DNA of 64,000 nucleotides from Aminobacter carboxidus (GCF_014863355.1 NZ_JACZEP010000006.1:1-64000); one strand, 5' to 3'. Counted from the first letter of the stretch, positions 53,605 to 62,551 are shown. Notes: generated from the letters alone by a model not told the origin. Numbers and translations are program-made.

Positions 53605-54948
53605 TCATTGACGCCCTGATGGCACTGGCATGGCCCGAGTGGCAGGGGTCGGCTGCGCGTCTGGCGCCTCTTCGCCAGCCGTTACCCCGATCGCGTCGAT
53701 CCGGGCCTCGCCCTGGGTGATCAGCCGGGCGCCGCGCTGGTTGCGGGCGTGGATCCAGAGCCAGTTGATGGCCACGCTGAGCCGTGCCCTAGAGCCTATG
53801 AGGAAGTAGATGTGGGCGATGCCCCACAACCACCACGCCAGGGCGCCGCGCAGCTTGATCCAGCCAAAGTCGATGACCGCGCGGCGCTTGCCGATCTGAG
53901 CAAGACTTCCCTGATGGCGGTAGTGGAACGGCCGCGGCGCGGCATCGCCGCGCAGCCGCGCCTTGATGGTGGCGGCGACGTGCTGGCCTTGCTGCTTGGC
54001 GGCGGGCGCGATGCCGGGCGCGGGTTTTCCGTTCGGGTCGTTCACCGTCACGGTGTCGCCGATGGCGAACATCTCAGCATGACCTGGAACCGTCAGGTCA
54101 GGCATGACCTGGAGACGTCCTGCCCTGTCCGCCGGGGCGCCGAGCCACTCGGCGGCGGGCGATGCGCGCACGCCGGCGGCCCAGATGATCGTCTTCGTCG
54201 CCAGCCTGATATCGCCATAAGTGACGCTGTCGGCGTTGCAGTCGGAGACGGCGCGACCGAGCTCGACTTCGATGCCAAGCTTGCGCAGCGAGCGCAGGGC
54301 ATATTCGGAGAGGTCATCGGGGAACCCGCCAAGCACACGCGGTCCGGCTTCGATCAGCACCACCCGCGCTCTGCCCGTGTCGATGTTGCGGAAATCGCGC
54401 CGCAGCGTGTCCCGCGCCAGTTCGGCGATCGTTCCGGCCAGTTCCACCCCGGTGGGACCGGCGCCGACGATGACGAAGGTCAGCAGCGCCGCCTGCTTTT
54501 CCGAGTCGGTCTCCCGCTCGGCACATTCGAAAGCCACCAGGATGCGCCGCCGGATCGTTGTCGCATCTTCGAGAGTCTTCAGGCCGAGCGCATAGCCTTC
54601 CCACTCGTCGTGGCCGAAATAGGCGTGCCGCGCGCCGGTCGCCAGCACCAGGCTGTCATAAGGCACGGTCGCGCCGCCTTCGAGAAGGACCTGGCGCTGC
54701 TCGGCATCGACGCCGGTGACGTTGGCCAGGATGGTCGTCACCTCCGGCCTGTTCCAGACAAGCGAGCGGATCGGCCAGGCGATCTCGGAGGTGGCCAGCG
54801 AGGCCGTCGCGACCTGGTAGAGCAGCGGCTGGAACAGGTGATGGTTGCGCCGGTCGATGAAGGTGATGCTGACCGCAGCACCTGCCAGCCCCTTGACGAC
54901 TTCCAGCCCGCCGAAGCCGGCGCCTACGACCACAACGCGATGCTGCAT
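53605..54948 (-). CDS. ndh: Type II NADH dehydrogenase (NDH-2-like oxidoreductase)
   Basis: A 447-aa FAD-dependent enzyme. The FAD motif VVVVGAGFGGLEVVKGL is at the N-terminus; the NADH motif is FVIVGAGPTGVELAGTIAELA (about 165); the ATG-like motif VLATGARHAYFGHDEWE and AIGDTVTV follow. Near the C-terminus is a hydrophobic helix (ALAWWLWGIAHIYFLI) that may attach it to the membrane. It passes electrons from NADH to quinone without pumping. ATG 54948 preferred over the GTG three codons earlier. Confidence 0.9.
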   Translation of the reverse strand: MQHRVVVVGAGFGGLEVVKGLAGAAVSITFIDRRNHHLFQPLLYQVATASLATSEIAWPIRSLVWNRPEVTTILANVTGVDAEQRQVLLEGGATVPYDSLVLATGARHAYFGHDEWEGYALGLKTLEDATTIRRRILVAFECAERETDSEKQAALLTFVIVGAGPTGVELAGTIAELARDTLRRDFRNIDTGRARVVLIEAGPRVLGGFPDDLSEYALRSLRKLGIEVELGRAVSDCNADSVTYGDIRLATKTIIWAAGVRASPAAEWLGAPADRAGRLQVMPDLTVPGHAEMFAIGDTVTVNDPNGKPAPGIAPAAKQQGQHVAATIKARLRGDAAPRPFHYRHQGSLAQIGKRRAVIDFGWIKLRGALAWWLWGIAHIYFLIGSRARLSVAINWLWIHARNQRGARLITQGEARIDAIGVTAGEEAPDAQPTPATRAMPVPSGRQ

Positions 54949-55014
54949 CGATTCCACCCTCTGCTTCGGCGCATAGTAGAACCAGCTTCGCGGACAGGTA
55001 TAGAGCCTGACATC

Positions 55015-55647
55015 TCAGGGAATATCTTCGGGGCGGCGGCCGGGACGGCTGCGATAGGCAGGAAAAGTCCAGCCAAACTTCAGCGCGCCGCCACGCACCA
55101 TGAAGGCCGCGACGAAGGCGACGACGGTCGACACCTCCGGCGGCAGTTCGGCGATGTCGGCGAGCGTGTAGATGCCCGCCCCGACCATGGCGGCGGAGAC
55201 ATAGATTTCAGGCTTGAGCAGGACCGAGGGCTCGCCGGCGAGAAGATCGCGCAGGATGCCACCGAAGGTCGCCGTCAAAAGCCCCATGACGATGGCGACC
55301 GTCGGCGAGCCGGTCGCGGCCAGTCCCTTGGCGGCACCAATGGCTGCATAGGCCGACATGCCGAGCGCATCGAGCCAGAGCAACAGCTTGTAGCGGGATT
55401 CAACCAGGTGGGCGGTGAGGAAGACGAGCACCGCAACCGCGGCACAGACCAGCACATAGGCCGGATTGATCACCCAGAACACCGGCAGGCCAAGGATGAC
55501 GTCGCGAACGGTGCCACCGCCGATGCCGGTAAAGCTCGCCAGGAACAAAAATCCGATGACGTCGAGTTGCTTGCGCGAAGCGGCAAGCGCGCCGGTGGCG
55601 GCAAACACCGCAACCCCGGCATAGTCGAGATAGAGCAGTGGGTTCAT
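55015..55647 (-). CDS. TRIC/UPF0126-family cation channel-like protein
   Basis: A 210-aa inner-membrane protein with seven hydrophobic segments in an internal repeat: LDYAGVAVFAATGALAASRKQLDVIGFLFLASFTGIGGGTVRDVI and, later, GLLTATFGGILRDLLAGEPS. These GGGTxRD-type motifs define the TRIC (UPF0126) family. ATG 55647. The upstream repeats suggest separate expression from grpE. Ion specificity is unproven. Confidence 0.9.
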   Translation of the reverse strand: MNPLLYLDYAGVAVFAATGALAASRKQLDVIGFLFLASFTGIGGGTVRDVILGLPVFWVINPAYVLVCAAVAVLVFLTAHLVESRYKLLLWLDALGMSAYAAIGAAKGLAATGSPTVAIVMGLLTATFGGILRDLLAGEPSVLLKPEIYVSAAMVGAGIYTLADIAELPPEVSTVVAFVAAFMVRGGALKFGWTFPAYRSRPGRRPEDIP

Positions 55648-55764
55648 GGGAGCGAATAGGGAATAGTGAGTAGCGAATAGGAGAAAAACAAAGCAGCCCC
55701 CCGGTTTGGGGGCCACTTTACTGATCAAATCCCTGTTCGCTAATCCCTATTCGCTATTCGCTTC
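55648..55764. repeat. Inverted GCGAATAG-type repeats flanking a terminator
   Basis: Short AGCGAATAGG/GGGAATAG units at 55650-55681 recur in inverted orientation as CCCTATTCGCTATTCGCT at 55745-55762, bracketing the terminator. They could form a long stem. Such short repeats between genes are common in this group, I believe, but I cannot verify this here. Confidence 0.5.
55682..55714 (-). terminator. Intrinsic terminator of grpE
   Basis: On the minus strand GCCCCC (55713-55708) pairs with GGGGGC (55701-55696), followed by TGCTTTGTTTTT, a good U-tract. It lies about 50 nt after the grpE stop codon. Confidence 0.75.
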
Positions 55765-56397
55765 TCAGGCGTCTTTTTCGGCCTGCTCGTTGACCGGGCC
55801 GGGCTCGGCCGGCGCCTCGGAGACATGCTTGGGGCCGCCCTTGGCGATGCCGACCATGGCCGGGCGCAGCACGCGGTCGCCGATGGTGTAGCCGGACTGG
55901 GCAACATGCACGATGGTGTTGGCGGCGACGTCGGGGTTGGGCACTTCAAACATCGCCTGGTGGAAGTTCGGATCGAACTTCTCGCCGAGCGGATCGAGCT
56001 TGCGCACACCGTGACGCTCGAGCGCCGACAGCATCGAACGCTCGGTCACTTCGACGCCCTCGATCAGGCTGGCGAGGCCAGCATCGCCGGCTGCCTTGGC
56101 CTCGTCGGAGACCGCCTCGATCGCCCGACGCAGATTGTCCGAGACCGAAAGCATGTCGCGGGCGAAATTGGCCACCGAATAGGCACGGGCATCCTGCACG
56201 TCGCGCGCGGTGCGGCGACGCAGGTTCTCCATCTCGGCTGCGGCGCGCAGGGCGCGGTCCTTCAGATCTTCGTTTTCCTTCAACAGCCGCACGAGGGCTT
56301 CGTAGTCGCCTTCGATGCTGCCTTCGATCTTTTCGGCCTGGGCCTCGGCAGCCGCCGCTTCGTCGGGCGTGCGTTCGTCTTTTGCCTGGTCGCTCAT
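55765..56397 (-). CDS. grpE: Heat-shock nucleotide exchange factor GrpE
   Basis: A 210-aa cytosolic cochaperone that releases ADP from DnaK. Long N-terminal coiled-coil (about 35-75; [26 protein letters not shown]), followed by the C-terminal beta-domain ([45 protein letters not shown]). ATG 56397, GGGAAT upstream. hrcA, a frequent neighbour, is not next to it; a sigma32-like promoter precedes it. Confidence 0.96.
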   Translation of the reverse strand: MSDQAKDERTPDEAAAAEAQAEKIEGSIEGDYEALVRLLKENEDLKDRALRAAAEMENLRRRTARDVQDARAYSVANFARDMLSVSDNLRRAIEAVSDEAKAAGDAGLASLIEGVEVTERSMLSALERHGVRKLDPLGEKFDPNFHQAMFEVPNPDVAANTIVHVAQSGYTIGDRVLRPAMVGIAKGGPKHVSEAPAEPGPVNEQAEKDA

Positions 56398-56437
56398 CGC
56401 CAATTCCCGTTGTTTGGACACGTTCTAAGTTGCGCCC

Positions 56438-56467
56438 GATATCGAGGTTTGGGTGCCAAAAATCAAG
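56438..56467 (-). promoter_or_regulatory. RpoH (sigma32)-like promoter of grpE
   Basis: On the minus strand CTTGAT (56467-56462) is separated by 18 nt from GATATC (56443-56438). The hsp20 promoter in this window has the same spacing (CTTGAA-N18-CATATC). Transcription would begin about 35-40 nt before the grpE start. Confidence 0.55.
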
Positions 56468-56620
56468 AGGTAACGGCTGCGAAGACCGGATGCCGCGCCC
56501 TGCAGCAGCTCTACAGGCACCAACAATTCAATATTAATTCAAGCTTTACCATAGAGGCGGACCATATCGGTGGCGGGAGAACGATCTGGGAACCAATTGC
56601 ATCTGGCAGGAGTTCTCCCG

Positions 56621-56851
56621 ATGACGAACAGGCCCTCGACCATGCCCAATGCACGCAACAACAAGACTGCAGCGAAGCTGGCGACGAACATCAGGCGTGA
56701 GCTCGCCACCGAAAGCAATCTGCGCGTGCTGGAAGCGTTGCCGGCATTCCAGGCCGACGATCACCTGCCCAACAAGTTCCGCCGGTTGCTCGACAGGCTC
56801 GATGCCGCCGAACAGGACAAGCCGCTCCGCAAGATGTTGAGCACCATCTAG
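56621..56851 (+). CDS. Small protein of 76 aa with NepR-like C-terminus
   Basis: A soluble, basic, helical protein. ATG 56621 has AGGAG nine nt upstream. The segment LRVLEALPAFQADDHLPNKFRRLLDRLDAAEQ recalls the NepR anti-sigma-factor pattern (LRxxYDxVLxEPVPDRFLxLLxxLD), but with about three more residues between the helices and without the Tyr-Asp. No ECF sigma or PhyR gene is near. I give this as a similarity only; it may be an unrelated hypothetical protein. Confidence 0.55.
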   Translation: MTNRPSTMPNARNNKTAAKLATNIRRELATESNLRVLEALPAFQADDHLPNKFRRLLDRLDAAEQDKPLRKMLSTI

Positions 56852-56888
56852 CGCGCCACCCACCCGCGTCGAGGGCGGGGACAGCAAC

Positions 56889-57428
56889 TCATTTGCCGGC
56901 TGCGCGGCGCCAGGCGTATTTCGCGCCCTTGTCGGAAACGTCGGCCGGCTTGGCCGTCGGCTGGTAATAGAGCGGCAAGCCACCAACCTCGCCCGCTTCA
57001 AGCCGCTTCAGCAGCACCGGATGCGTGATCTCGAACTCGTTGAAGCCGACACGCAGCATGTGCGGCAATTGGTCGACAAGCACCTGGCCGGTCGCCCTCA
57101 CCGCACCTTCGAAGCCGTGACGGCTGCGCAGCAATTCGGCCTTGGAGAAGGAGCGGCCGTCGCTGAAAGCGGGAAAGGCAAGGGCTACCAGCGACAGCTG
57201 GTCGAGCGAGTCGGAGATCTCTTCCAGCTGGTCGCCGGGCTGGAGCAGCACGCCGAGGCGTTCCTTTGCCGCTTCGCGCTGGTCGGCCGAGAGTTCCAGA
57301 AAAGCCTGCAGCGTCAGGATGACCCGGCTGTTGCCGGCCAGCGCACTGGCGTTCTCGGCATGGGTCCAGCCATCGTCCCGAAAGCCTTCGGGGGTCCAGA
57401 GGCGCGGCGCCGGTGTCGCTTCGGTCAT
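56889..57428 (-). CDS. DUF934-family protein of the sulfate operon
   Basis: A 179-aa cytosolic protein: LWTPEGFRDDGWTHAENASAL, then LVALAFPAFSDGRSFSKAELLRSRHGFEGAVRATGQVLVDQLPHMLRVGFNEFEI, the DUF934 hallmark. It always accompanies sulfite reductase genes in alphaproteobacteria and may assist electron delivery or siroheme handling, though this is not proven. It is 12 nt downstream of cysH. Confidence 0.88.
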   Translation of the reverse strand: MTEATPAPRLWTPEGFRDDGWTHAENASALAGNSRVILTLQAFLELSADQREAAKERLGVLLQPGDQLEEISDSLDQLSLVALAFPAFSDGRSFSKAELLRSRHGFEGAVRATGQVLVDQLPHMLRVGFNEFEITHPVLLKRLEAGEVGGLPLYYQPTAKPADVSDKGAKYAWRRAAGK

Positions 57429-57440
57429 GAAAGTGAATTC

Positions 57441-58199
57441 CTAAAGTGATGCGTCGGTCAGCGACTGTTCGAGGCCGGAGAGATGGATACCGCACTCGGT
57501 CTTGGCCTGGCCGGCCCAGCGCCCGCTGCGCGCATCCTCGCCCGGCTTGACGATCTGCGTGCAGGGAAAGCAGCCGATCGACAGGTAACCATAGGCGACG
57601 AGCGGGTTCTCGCGCAACGCATGCTTGCGCATGTAGTCGGCGAGGTCGGAGGTGGTCCAGCGCGCCAGCGGATTGATGCGGAAACGCGGGCCGACCTGCT
57701 CGAACACCGGCAGGGCTGCGCGGGTAGCGGCCTGGAAGCGCTTGCGGCCGGTGAACCAGGCGCGGAACGGCTCGACGCCACGCGCCATGGGCTCGACCTT
57801 GCGCACGTCGCAGCAGGCATCGGTGCTGATCTGGTGCAGGTTGCCGGTCGGATCGATACGCGCCAGGGCCGCCTCGTCAGGCGTGATGATGCGGATGTCG
57901 GTCAGGCCGAAATCGGCGGCGAGCGCGTCACGATAGTCGAGCGTCTCGCCAAAATGCTTGCCGGTATCGAGGAAGATCACCGGCAGCTTGCTGTCGACTT
58001 CGGCGATCATGTGCAGAAGCACTGCCGAATCCGCCCCGAAGGAGGACACGGCGGCGATTTCGCCGGCAAAGCGCTCGGTGGCGGCGCGCGCGATGATCTC
58101 GACGGGCGTCAGGTGCCCGTAGAGCGCGTCGAGTGCCGCGGCCTCGGCGAGAACCTGCGCTTCGGTCTCGGCGTCAGGCTGCCTTGGCTTCGCTAGCAT
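57441..58199 (-). CDS. cysH: Assimilatory adenylyl-sulfate (APS/PAPS) reductase
   Basis: A 252-aa cytosolic enzyme reducing APS to sulfite. PP-loop-type motif VSSFGADSAVLLHMI, then TDACCDVRKVEPM and CFPCTQIVKPGEDARSGRWAG: the CC...CxxC cysteines ligate a [4Fe-4S] cluster, indicating the APS-type enzyme. The C-terminal active-site motif KTECGIHL is present. ATG 58199 overlaps cysI by 26 nt. Confidence 0.94.
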   Translation of the reverse strand: MLAKPRQPDAETEAQVLAEAAALDALYGHLTPVEIIARAATERFAGEIAAVSSFGADSAVLLHMIAEVDSKLPVIFLDTGKHFGETLDYRDALAADFGLTDIRIITPDEAALARIDPTGNLHQISTDACCDVRKVEPMARGVEPFRAWFTGRKRFQAATRAALPVFEQVGPRFRINPLARWTTSDLADYMRKHALRENPLVAYGYLSIGCFPCTQIVKPGEDARSGRWAGQAKTECGIHLSGLEQSLTDASL

Positions 58200-59844
58200 A
58201 GAGCGCCTCCTTGAACGGCGCGGGGCCGACGCGTCGATAGGCGTCGAGGAACTTTTCCGTACGGTCGAGCCGGATGCCGAGATAGGTATCGACGATGGTT
58301 TCGATGGCATCGGTGATCTCATCCGGGCCGAAGCCACGGCCGATGATCTCACCGACCGAGGTGTGCTCGTCGGCCGAGCCGCCGAGCGTCACCTGGTAGA
58401 GTTCCGCGCCCTTCTTTTCGACGCCGAGGATGCCGATATGGCCGACATGATGGTGGCCGCAGGCGTTGATGCAGCCGGAGATCTTGAGCTTCAGCTCGCC
58501 GATGTCGCGCTGGCGTTCCAGCGAGGCGAAACGCTTGGAGATTTCCTGCGCCACCGGGATCGAGCGGGCATTGGCCAGGGCGCAATAATCGAGGCCAGGG
58601 CACGCGATGATGTCGCTGATCAGGTTGGAGTTGGCGGTGGCAAGATCGATCGCCACCAGCGCGTCATAGACCGCCTTGAGGTCGGCGCGGGCGACGTGCG
58701 GCAGGATCAGGTTCTGCTCGTGGCTGACGCGGATTTCATCGAAGCCGTACGTCTCGGCGATGTCGGCAACCGCGTCCATCTGGCTGTCGGTGGCGTCGCC
58801 CGGCACTTCGCCGATGCCCTTGAGCGAGATCGTCACCGCCGCATAGTCGGGATTGCGGTGGGTGAAGACGTTCTGGTCGATCCAGTCGCCGAAGCTCTTG
58901 GAATCGAGCCGTGCCAGCTTGACCGCTTCGTCGCCTTCCGGGCGCGCCGTCAGTGCTGGCGGTGCGAAGTAGGACTGGATCGCCGCGACATCGGCCTCGG
59001 GCAGCTTGAGTTCGCCATCCTTCAGCGCCTGCCACTCATGCTCGACCTGGCGGATGATCTCGTCGACGCCGGTCTCATGGACGAGGATCTTGATGCGCGC
59101 CTTGTACTTGTTGTCGCGGCGGCCGTGCAGGTTGTACACGCGCAGGATCGCGGTGGTGTAGGACAGCAGGTGCTGCTCGGGCAGGAAGTCGCGGATCTTC
59201 TTGGCGACCATCGGCGTACGGCCCTGGCCGCCGCCAATATAGACGGCAAAGCCGAGCTCGCCCTTGTCGTTCTTCTTCAGATGCAGGCCGATGTCGTGCG
59301 TCTGGATCGCGGCACGGTCGCGCTCGGCACCGGTCACCGCGATCTTGAACTTGCGCGGCAGGTACGAAAACTCCGGATGCACCGACGACCACTGGCGCAG
59401 GATCTCGGCATAGGGACGCGGATCGGCAACTTCGTCGGCGGCGGCGCCAGCGAAATGATCGGCGGTGACATTGCGAATGCAGTTGCCCGAGGTCTGGATG
59501 GCATGCATCTCGACCGAAGCAAGGTCGGCAAGGATCGCCGGAATGTCGGACAAAGCCGGCCAGTTGAACTGGATGTTCTGGCGCGTGGTGAAGTGGCCAT
59601 AGCCCTTGTCGTACTTGCGGGCGATGTGGCCGAGCATGCGCATCTGCTTCGAGCTCAGCGTGCCATAAGGCACCGCGATGCGCAGCATGTAGGCGTGCAG
59701 CTGGAGATAGACGCCGTTCATCAGGCGCAGCGGCCTAAACTGGTCCTCGGTGATCTCGCCGGCAAGGCGACGCTCGACCTGGTCGCTGAAATCGGCGACG
59801 CGGGCCTTCACGAAATCATGGTCGAACTCGTCGTAACGGTACAT
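58174..59844 (-). CDS. cysI: Sulfite reductase hemoprotein (nitrite/sulfite reductase family)
   Basis: A 556-aa siroheme/[4Fe-4S] enzyme reducing sulfite to sulfide. Cluster and siroheme cysteines: CPGLDYC (C-x5-C) and CINAC (C-x3-C) in KISGCINACGHHHVGHIGILG. The N-terminal repeat (GHFTTRQNIQFNWP) is typical. It precedes cysH with a short overlap, and DUF2849 and cysG lie upstream in the same transcript. The electron donor (ferredoxin or a flavoprotein) is not encoded here. Confidence 0.94.
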   Translation of the reverse strand: MYRYDEFDHDFVKARVADFSDQVERRLAGEITEDQFRPLRLMNGVYLQLHAYMLRIAVPYGTLSSKQMRMLGHIARKYDKGYGHFTTRQNIQFNWPALSDIPAILADLASVEMHAIQTSGNCIRNVTADHFAGAAADEVADPRPYAEILRQWSSVHPEFSYLPRKFKIAVTGAERDRAAIQTHDIGLHLKKNDKGELGFAVYIGGGQGRTPMVAKKIRDFLPEQHLLSYTTAILRVYNLHGRRDNKYKARIKILVHETGVDEIIRQVEHEWQALKDGELKLPEADVAAIQSYFAPPALTARPEGDEAVKLARLDSKSFGDWIDQNVFTHRNPDYAAVTISLKGIGEVPGDATDSQMDAVADIAETYGFDEIRVSHEQNLILPHVARADLKAVYDALVAIDLATANSNLISDIIACPGLDYCALANARSIPVAQEISKRFASLERQRDIGELKLKISGCINACGHHHVGHIGILGVEKKGAELYQVTLGGSADEHTSVGEIIGRGFGPDEITDAIETIVDTYLGIRLDRTEKFLDAYRRVGPAPFKEALYASEAKAA

Positions 59845-59864
59845 GGTCGTCTTCCGGTCTGTGT

Positions 59865-60170
59865 TCAGGCGGCGCCGGCGGCGGGCCGGGCCTGCTTGCC
59901 AAGGTCGTGTCGATTGCTGGGGCCAGCGGCGCGGATCACTTCGCGCAGCCTGAGCGGCTGGATCGCGCCGTCGACGAGACTGACGTCGATCAGATTGACG
60001 TCGACGACTTCATTGTTGTCGTAGGCCGCCTTGCCGATCGCCTCGAGGCGCGCTTCGTCGGCCTTGTCGCCGACAGTCTCGGCGGCATCGATGGTTTCGG
60101 CCCATGTGCCGTCGGCCGCGAACCATACGGCCTCGCCGTCGGTCAGCCGGTTGGCGGTAAGGATCTTCAT
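59865..60170 (-). CDS. DUF2849-family protein of the sulfate operon
   Basis: A 101-aa cytosolic protein (MKILTANRLTDGEAVWFAADGTWAETIDAA; DVSLVDGAIQPLRLREVIRAAGPSNR). DUF2849 proteins are found between siroheme synthase and sulfite reductase genes. The start overlaps the cysG stop by 4 nt. Function unknown. Confidence 0.88.
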   Translation of the reverse strand: MKILTANRLTDGEAVWFAADGTWAETIDAAETVGDKADEARLEAIGKAAYDNNEVVDVNLIDVSLVDGAIQPLRLREVIRAAGPSNRHDLGKQARPAAGAA

Positions 60171-61618
60171 GCCCTGCTTCCTTCGAGCGCCGCGCGGGCG
60201 GCCTGTTCGTGCCTGTGTGCCGATAGCGGCTCGGAAAGTTCAAAATTGGCGCCGGCGACTGCGTCGCCGATGATGGTCATGACCGGGCCGTCGAGATCGC
60301 TGCGCGCTTCGAGCGACGGCAGGTCGGCAAGCGTGCCGTGGAAACGACGGCGGTTCTTCAGGCTGGCATTTTCGACGACGGCGACCGCCGTATCGGGCGA
60401 CAGTCCGGCGTCGATCAGGCGCCCAGCCACGTCGGCGGCAACCGAGCGGCCCATGTAGACAGCGACCGTCGCACCAGAGATGGCGAGCTTGGCCCAGTCG
60501 GGCAGCGAGCCGCCCTTGAGGTCGTGGCCGGTGGTGAAGACCATCGAAGAGGTGACGCCACGCAGCGTCAGCGGCAGTTCGAAATCGGCAGCGGCGGCGA
60601 AGGCAGACGTCACGCCCGGCACGACCTCGTAGGAGACGCCGGCATCGCGCATCGCCTGCATTTCTTCGCCAGCACGGCCGAACACCAGCGGATCGCCGGA
60701 CTTCAGGCGCACCACGCGCTTGCCGGCTTGCGCCAGTTCGACGAGCAGGTCGTTGATCTCGCTTTGGGTCTTGGAATGGCAACCCTTGCGCTTGCCCACC
60801 GGCAGCCGCTCGGCATCGCGGCGCCCCATCGAGATCACCGCCTCGGGAACCAGCGCATCGTGAACGATGACGTCGGCTTCCATCAGCAGGCGATGGGCGC
60901 GCAAGGTCAGCAGATCCTCTGCACCAGGACCGGCGCCGACGAGCGCGACATGTCCCTTGATCGAGCCTTTCTGCAGCAGAAGTTCGGTCGCCGCGTCATG
61001 CGCTTCGCCAAGCTGGCCGTTGTCGAGCGCACGGGCGGGTGCGCCTTCGAAGAATTCGCGCCAGAAGCGGCGGCGGACGTTGCCCCTAGGCAGCACACGC
61101 TCGACGGCGTCGCGGAAGGTGGCTGCCAGCGTGGCAAGCGCGCCGAGCTGCGGCGACAGCATGCGGTCGACGCGGGCACGGATCATCTGCGCCAAAACAG
61201 GCCCTGCCCCTTCGGTGCCGATGGCAACGGCAACCGGGGCGCGATTGACCAGTGCCGGGGTGAAGAAATCGCACAGCTCGGGACGGTCGACGGCATTGAC
61301 CGGAATGCCCAGCTCGCGAGCGTCGCGCGAGATGCGACGATCAAGCGCCTCGTCGCCGGTCGCGGCGAACACCATGACAGCGCGTTCGATCAGCGAAACG
61401 TCATAGGCAGCATGGATGCGGGTCGCGCCGTTGGCGGCGATCCAGTCGCGCAGATGCGGTTCGACATGGTCGGCGATGATACAGATTTCGGCGCTCGACT
61501 GAGCCAGCAGGCGAGCCTTGGCCAGCGCCTCGTCGCCACCGCCGACGATGACCACGGCTTCGCCTTCGACCTTGAGAAAGATCGGAAATGCGTTGAGCTT
61601 GGCGGCGGCTAGGGTCAT
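60167..61618 (-). CDS. cysG: Siroheme synthase, trifunctional
   Basis: A 483-aa enzyme. The N-terminal domain (1-about 200) is the NAD-dependent precorrin-2 dehydrogenase/ferrochelatase (VEGEAVVIVGGGDEALAKARLL; catalytic Asp region NAVDRPELCDFFTPAL); the C-terminal domain (from about 220) is uroporphyrinogen III methyltransferase (HVALVGAGPGAEDLLTLRAHRLLMEADVIVHDALV; VVRLKSGDPLVFGRAGEE). It makes the siroheme needed by CysI. First gene of the sulfate operon. Confidence 0.95.
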   Translation of the reverse strand: MTLAAAKLNAFPIFLKVEGEAVVIVGGGDEALAKARLLAQSSAEICIIADHVEPHLRDWIAANGATRIHAAYDVSLIERAVMVFAATGDEALDRRISRDARELGIPVNAVDRPELCDFFTPALVNRAPVAVAIGTEGAGPVLAQMIRARVDRMLSPQLGALATLAATFRDAVERVLPRGNVRRRFWREFFEGAPARALDNGQLGEAHDAATELLLQKGSIKGHVALVGAGPGAEDLLTLRAHRLLMEADVIVHDALVPEAVISMGRRDAERLPVGKRKGCHSKTQSEINDLLVELAQAGKRVVRLKSGDPLVFGRAGEEMQAMRDAGVSYEVVPGVTSAFAAAADFELPLTLRGVTSSMVFTTGHDLKGGSLPDWAKLAISGATVAVYMGRSVAADVAGRLIDAGLSPDTAVAVVENASLKNRRRFHGTLADLPSLEARSDLDGPVMTIIGDAVAGANFELSEPLSAHRHEQAARAALEGSRA

Positions 61619-62037
61619 GACGCGACAGGTTCCGGATACCAGTCATTTCTAGCCGCCATTGCTGCGCTGCAGAAGAAATGCACTCGCGCGCGCCGATAAG
61701 GGAGGCAATCGCTTTTGCCTTGCCCGAGGCGCCAAGAGAAAATTATTCCACCACGGGCCGGCGGACAGTTTTTCGGGCTACACCTGCGGCCATGACGCCG
61801 AAAAGCTGGCCTGTCGCCCGCAGCCCTTGAAATCGCCGGTGTTCACCATGCTTGCGATGCGCCGAATGCACTGAGAAACCGCGATGGGACGCATGGTCGC
61901 CCGGACGCGTTTTTCCTAATTTCTACTAAGTTAGTAGAATTAAGCCGGAATGCGCTCCGAGCCCTGTTTGCCGTTCATCCGGAACATCAGTGGACGCCCG
62001 ACGTTCCCCAAAAGGGCGAGCAGCAAAGGAGCACGAC
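61619..62037. other. 419-bp divergent region, cysG to host attachment gene
   Basis: No convincing gene. It holds a perfect 19-nt palindrome at 61921-61939 and, near cysG, an imperfect palindrome GGTTCCGGATACC (61634-61646). The AT-rich part around 61910-61945 may contain the promoter for the host attachment gene (TAGAAT at 61935-61940). The middle of the region shows nothing clear. Confidence 0.45.
61921..61939. promoter_or_regulatory. Perfect 19-nt palindrome, candidate operator
   Basis: TTCTACTAAGTTAGTAGAA has two 9-nt arms around one central base. It overlaps the possible -10 of the rightward gene and lies 303 nt upstream of cysG. It is in a proper position for a dimeric regulator; which one is unknown. 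Confidence 0.6.
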
Positions 62038-62487
62038 ATGACGCATATCAACCTGAAGCACGGAATCTGGGTGCTGGTAGCCGATGGCGAAAAGGCGCTG
62101 TTCCTGAAGAACAAGGGCGACACCAAATATCCCAACCTCGAAGTCGTACGCGAGATGGAACAGGACAATCCGCCGACGCACCAACAAGGCAGCGATCGCC
62201 CAGGCCGCTACAATGACGGCCCCTCCGTCCATCGCAGCGCCGTCGAAGACACCGACTGGCATCGCGTCGCCAAGGAGCGCTTCGCCGACGAGATCGCGGC
62301 GCGTCTCTACAAGCTCGCCCACGCCGGCGATTTCCGCGAGATCATCCTCGTTGCGCCGCCGCTGGTGCTCGGCGAGTTGCGCAAGAAGCTGCACAAGGAA
62401 GTCGACGAGCGCGTCTCGGCCGAAATGGCCAAGACGCTGACCAATCACAGCGTCAGCGACATCGAGTCGATCCTGATGGCTGCCTGA
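62038..62487 (+). CDS. Host attachment family protein
   Basis: A 149-aa cytosolic protein: THINLKHGIWVLVADGEKALFLKNKGDTKYPNLEVV at the N-terminus, FADEIAARLYKLAHAGDFREIILVAPPLVLGELRKKLHKEVDERV in the centre, the pattern of the family named for plant host attachment in Agrobacterium. ATG 62038 after AAAGGAG. A strong terminator follows. The biochemical function is not known. Confidence 0.87.
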   Translation: MTHINLKHGIWVLVADGEKALFLKNKGDTKYPNLEVVREMEQDNPPTHQQGSDRPGRYNDGPSVHRSAVEDTDWHRVAKERFADEIAARLYKLAHAGDFREIILVAPPLVLGELRKKLHKEVDERVSAEMAKTLTNHSVSDIESILMAA

Positions 62488-62520
62488 GTCCAGGCAACAG
62501 TTCCAGATACGCTTTTCGTC

Positions 62521-62551
62521 AAGTGCCGGCAGCCGCTGCCGGCACTTTTTT
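62521..62551 (+). terminator. Intrinsic terminator of the host attachment gene
   Basis: A 12-bp perfect stem (AAGTGCCGGCAG against CTGCCGGCACTT, loop CCG), followed by six T. This is the clearest intrinsic terminator in the window. Confidence 0.88.

Noticed and set aside
53749-55659. 636-codon plus-strand frame across ndh and the TRIC gene
   Set aside because: It spans two good minus-strand genes and has a low-complexity Arg/Asp/Gly product.
58363-60024. 553-codon plus-strand frame opposite cysI
   Set aside because: Antisense to cysI with no recognisable domain.
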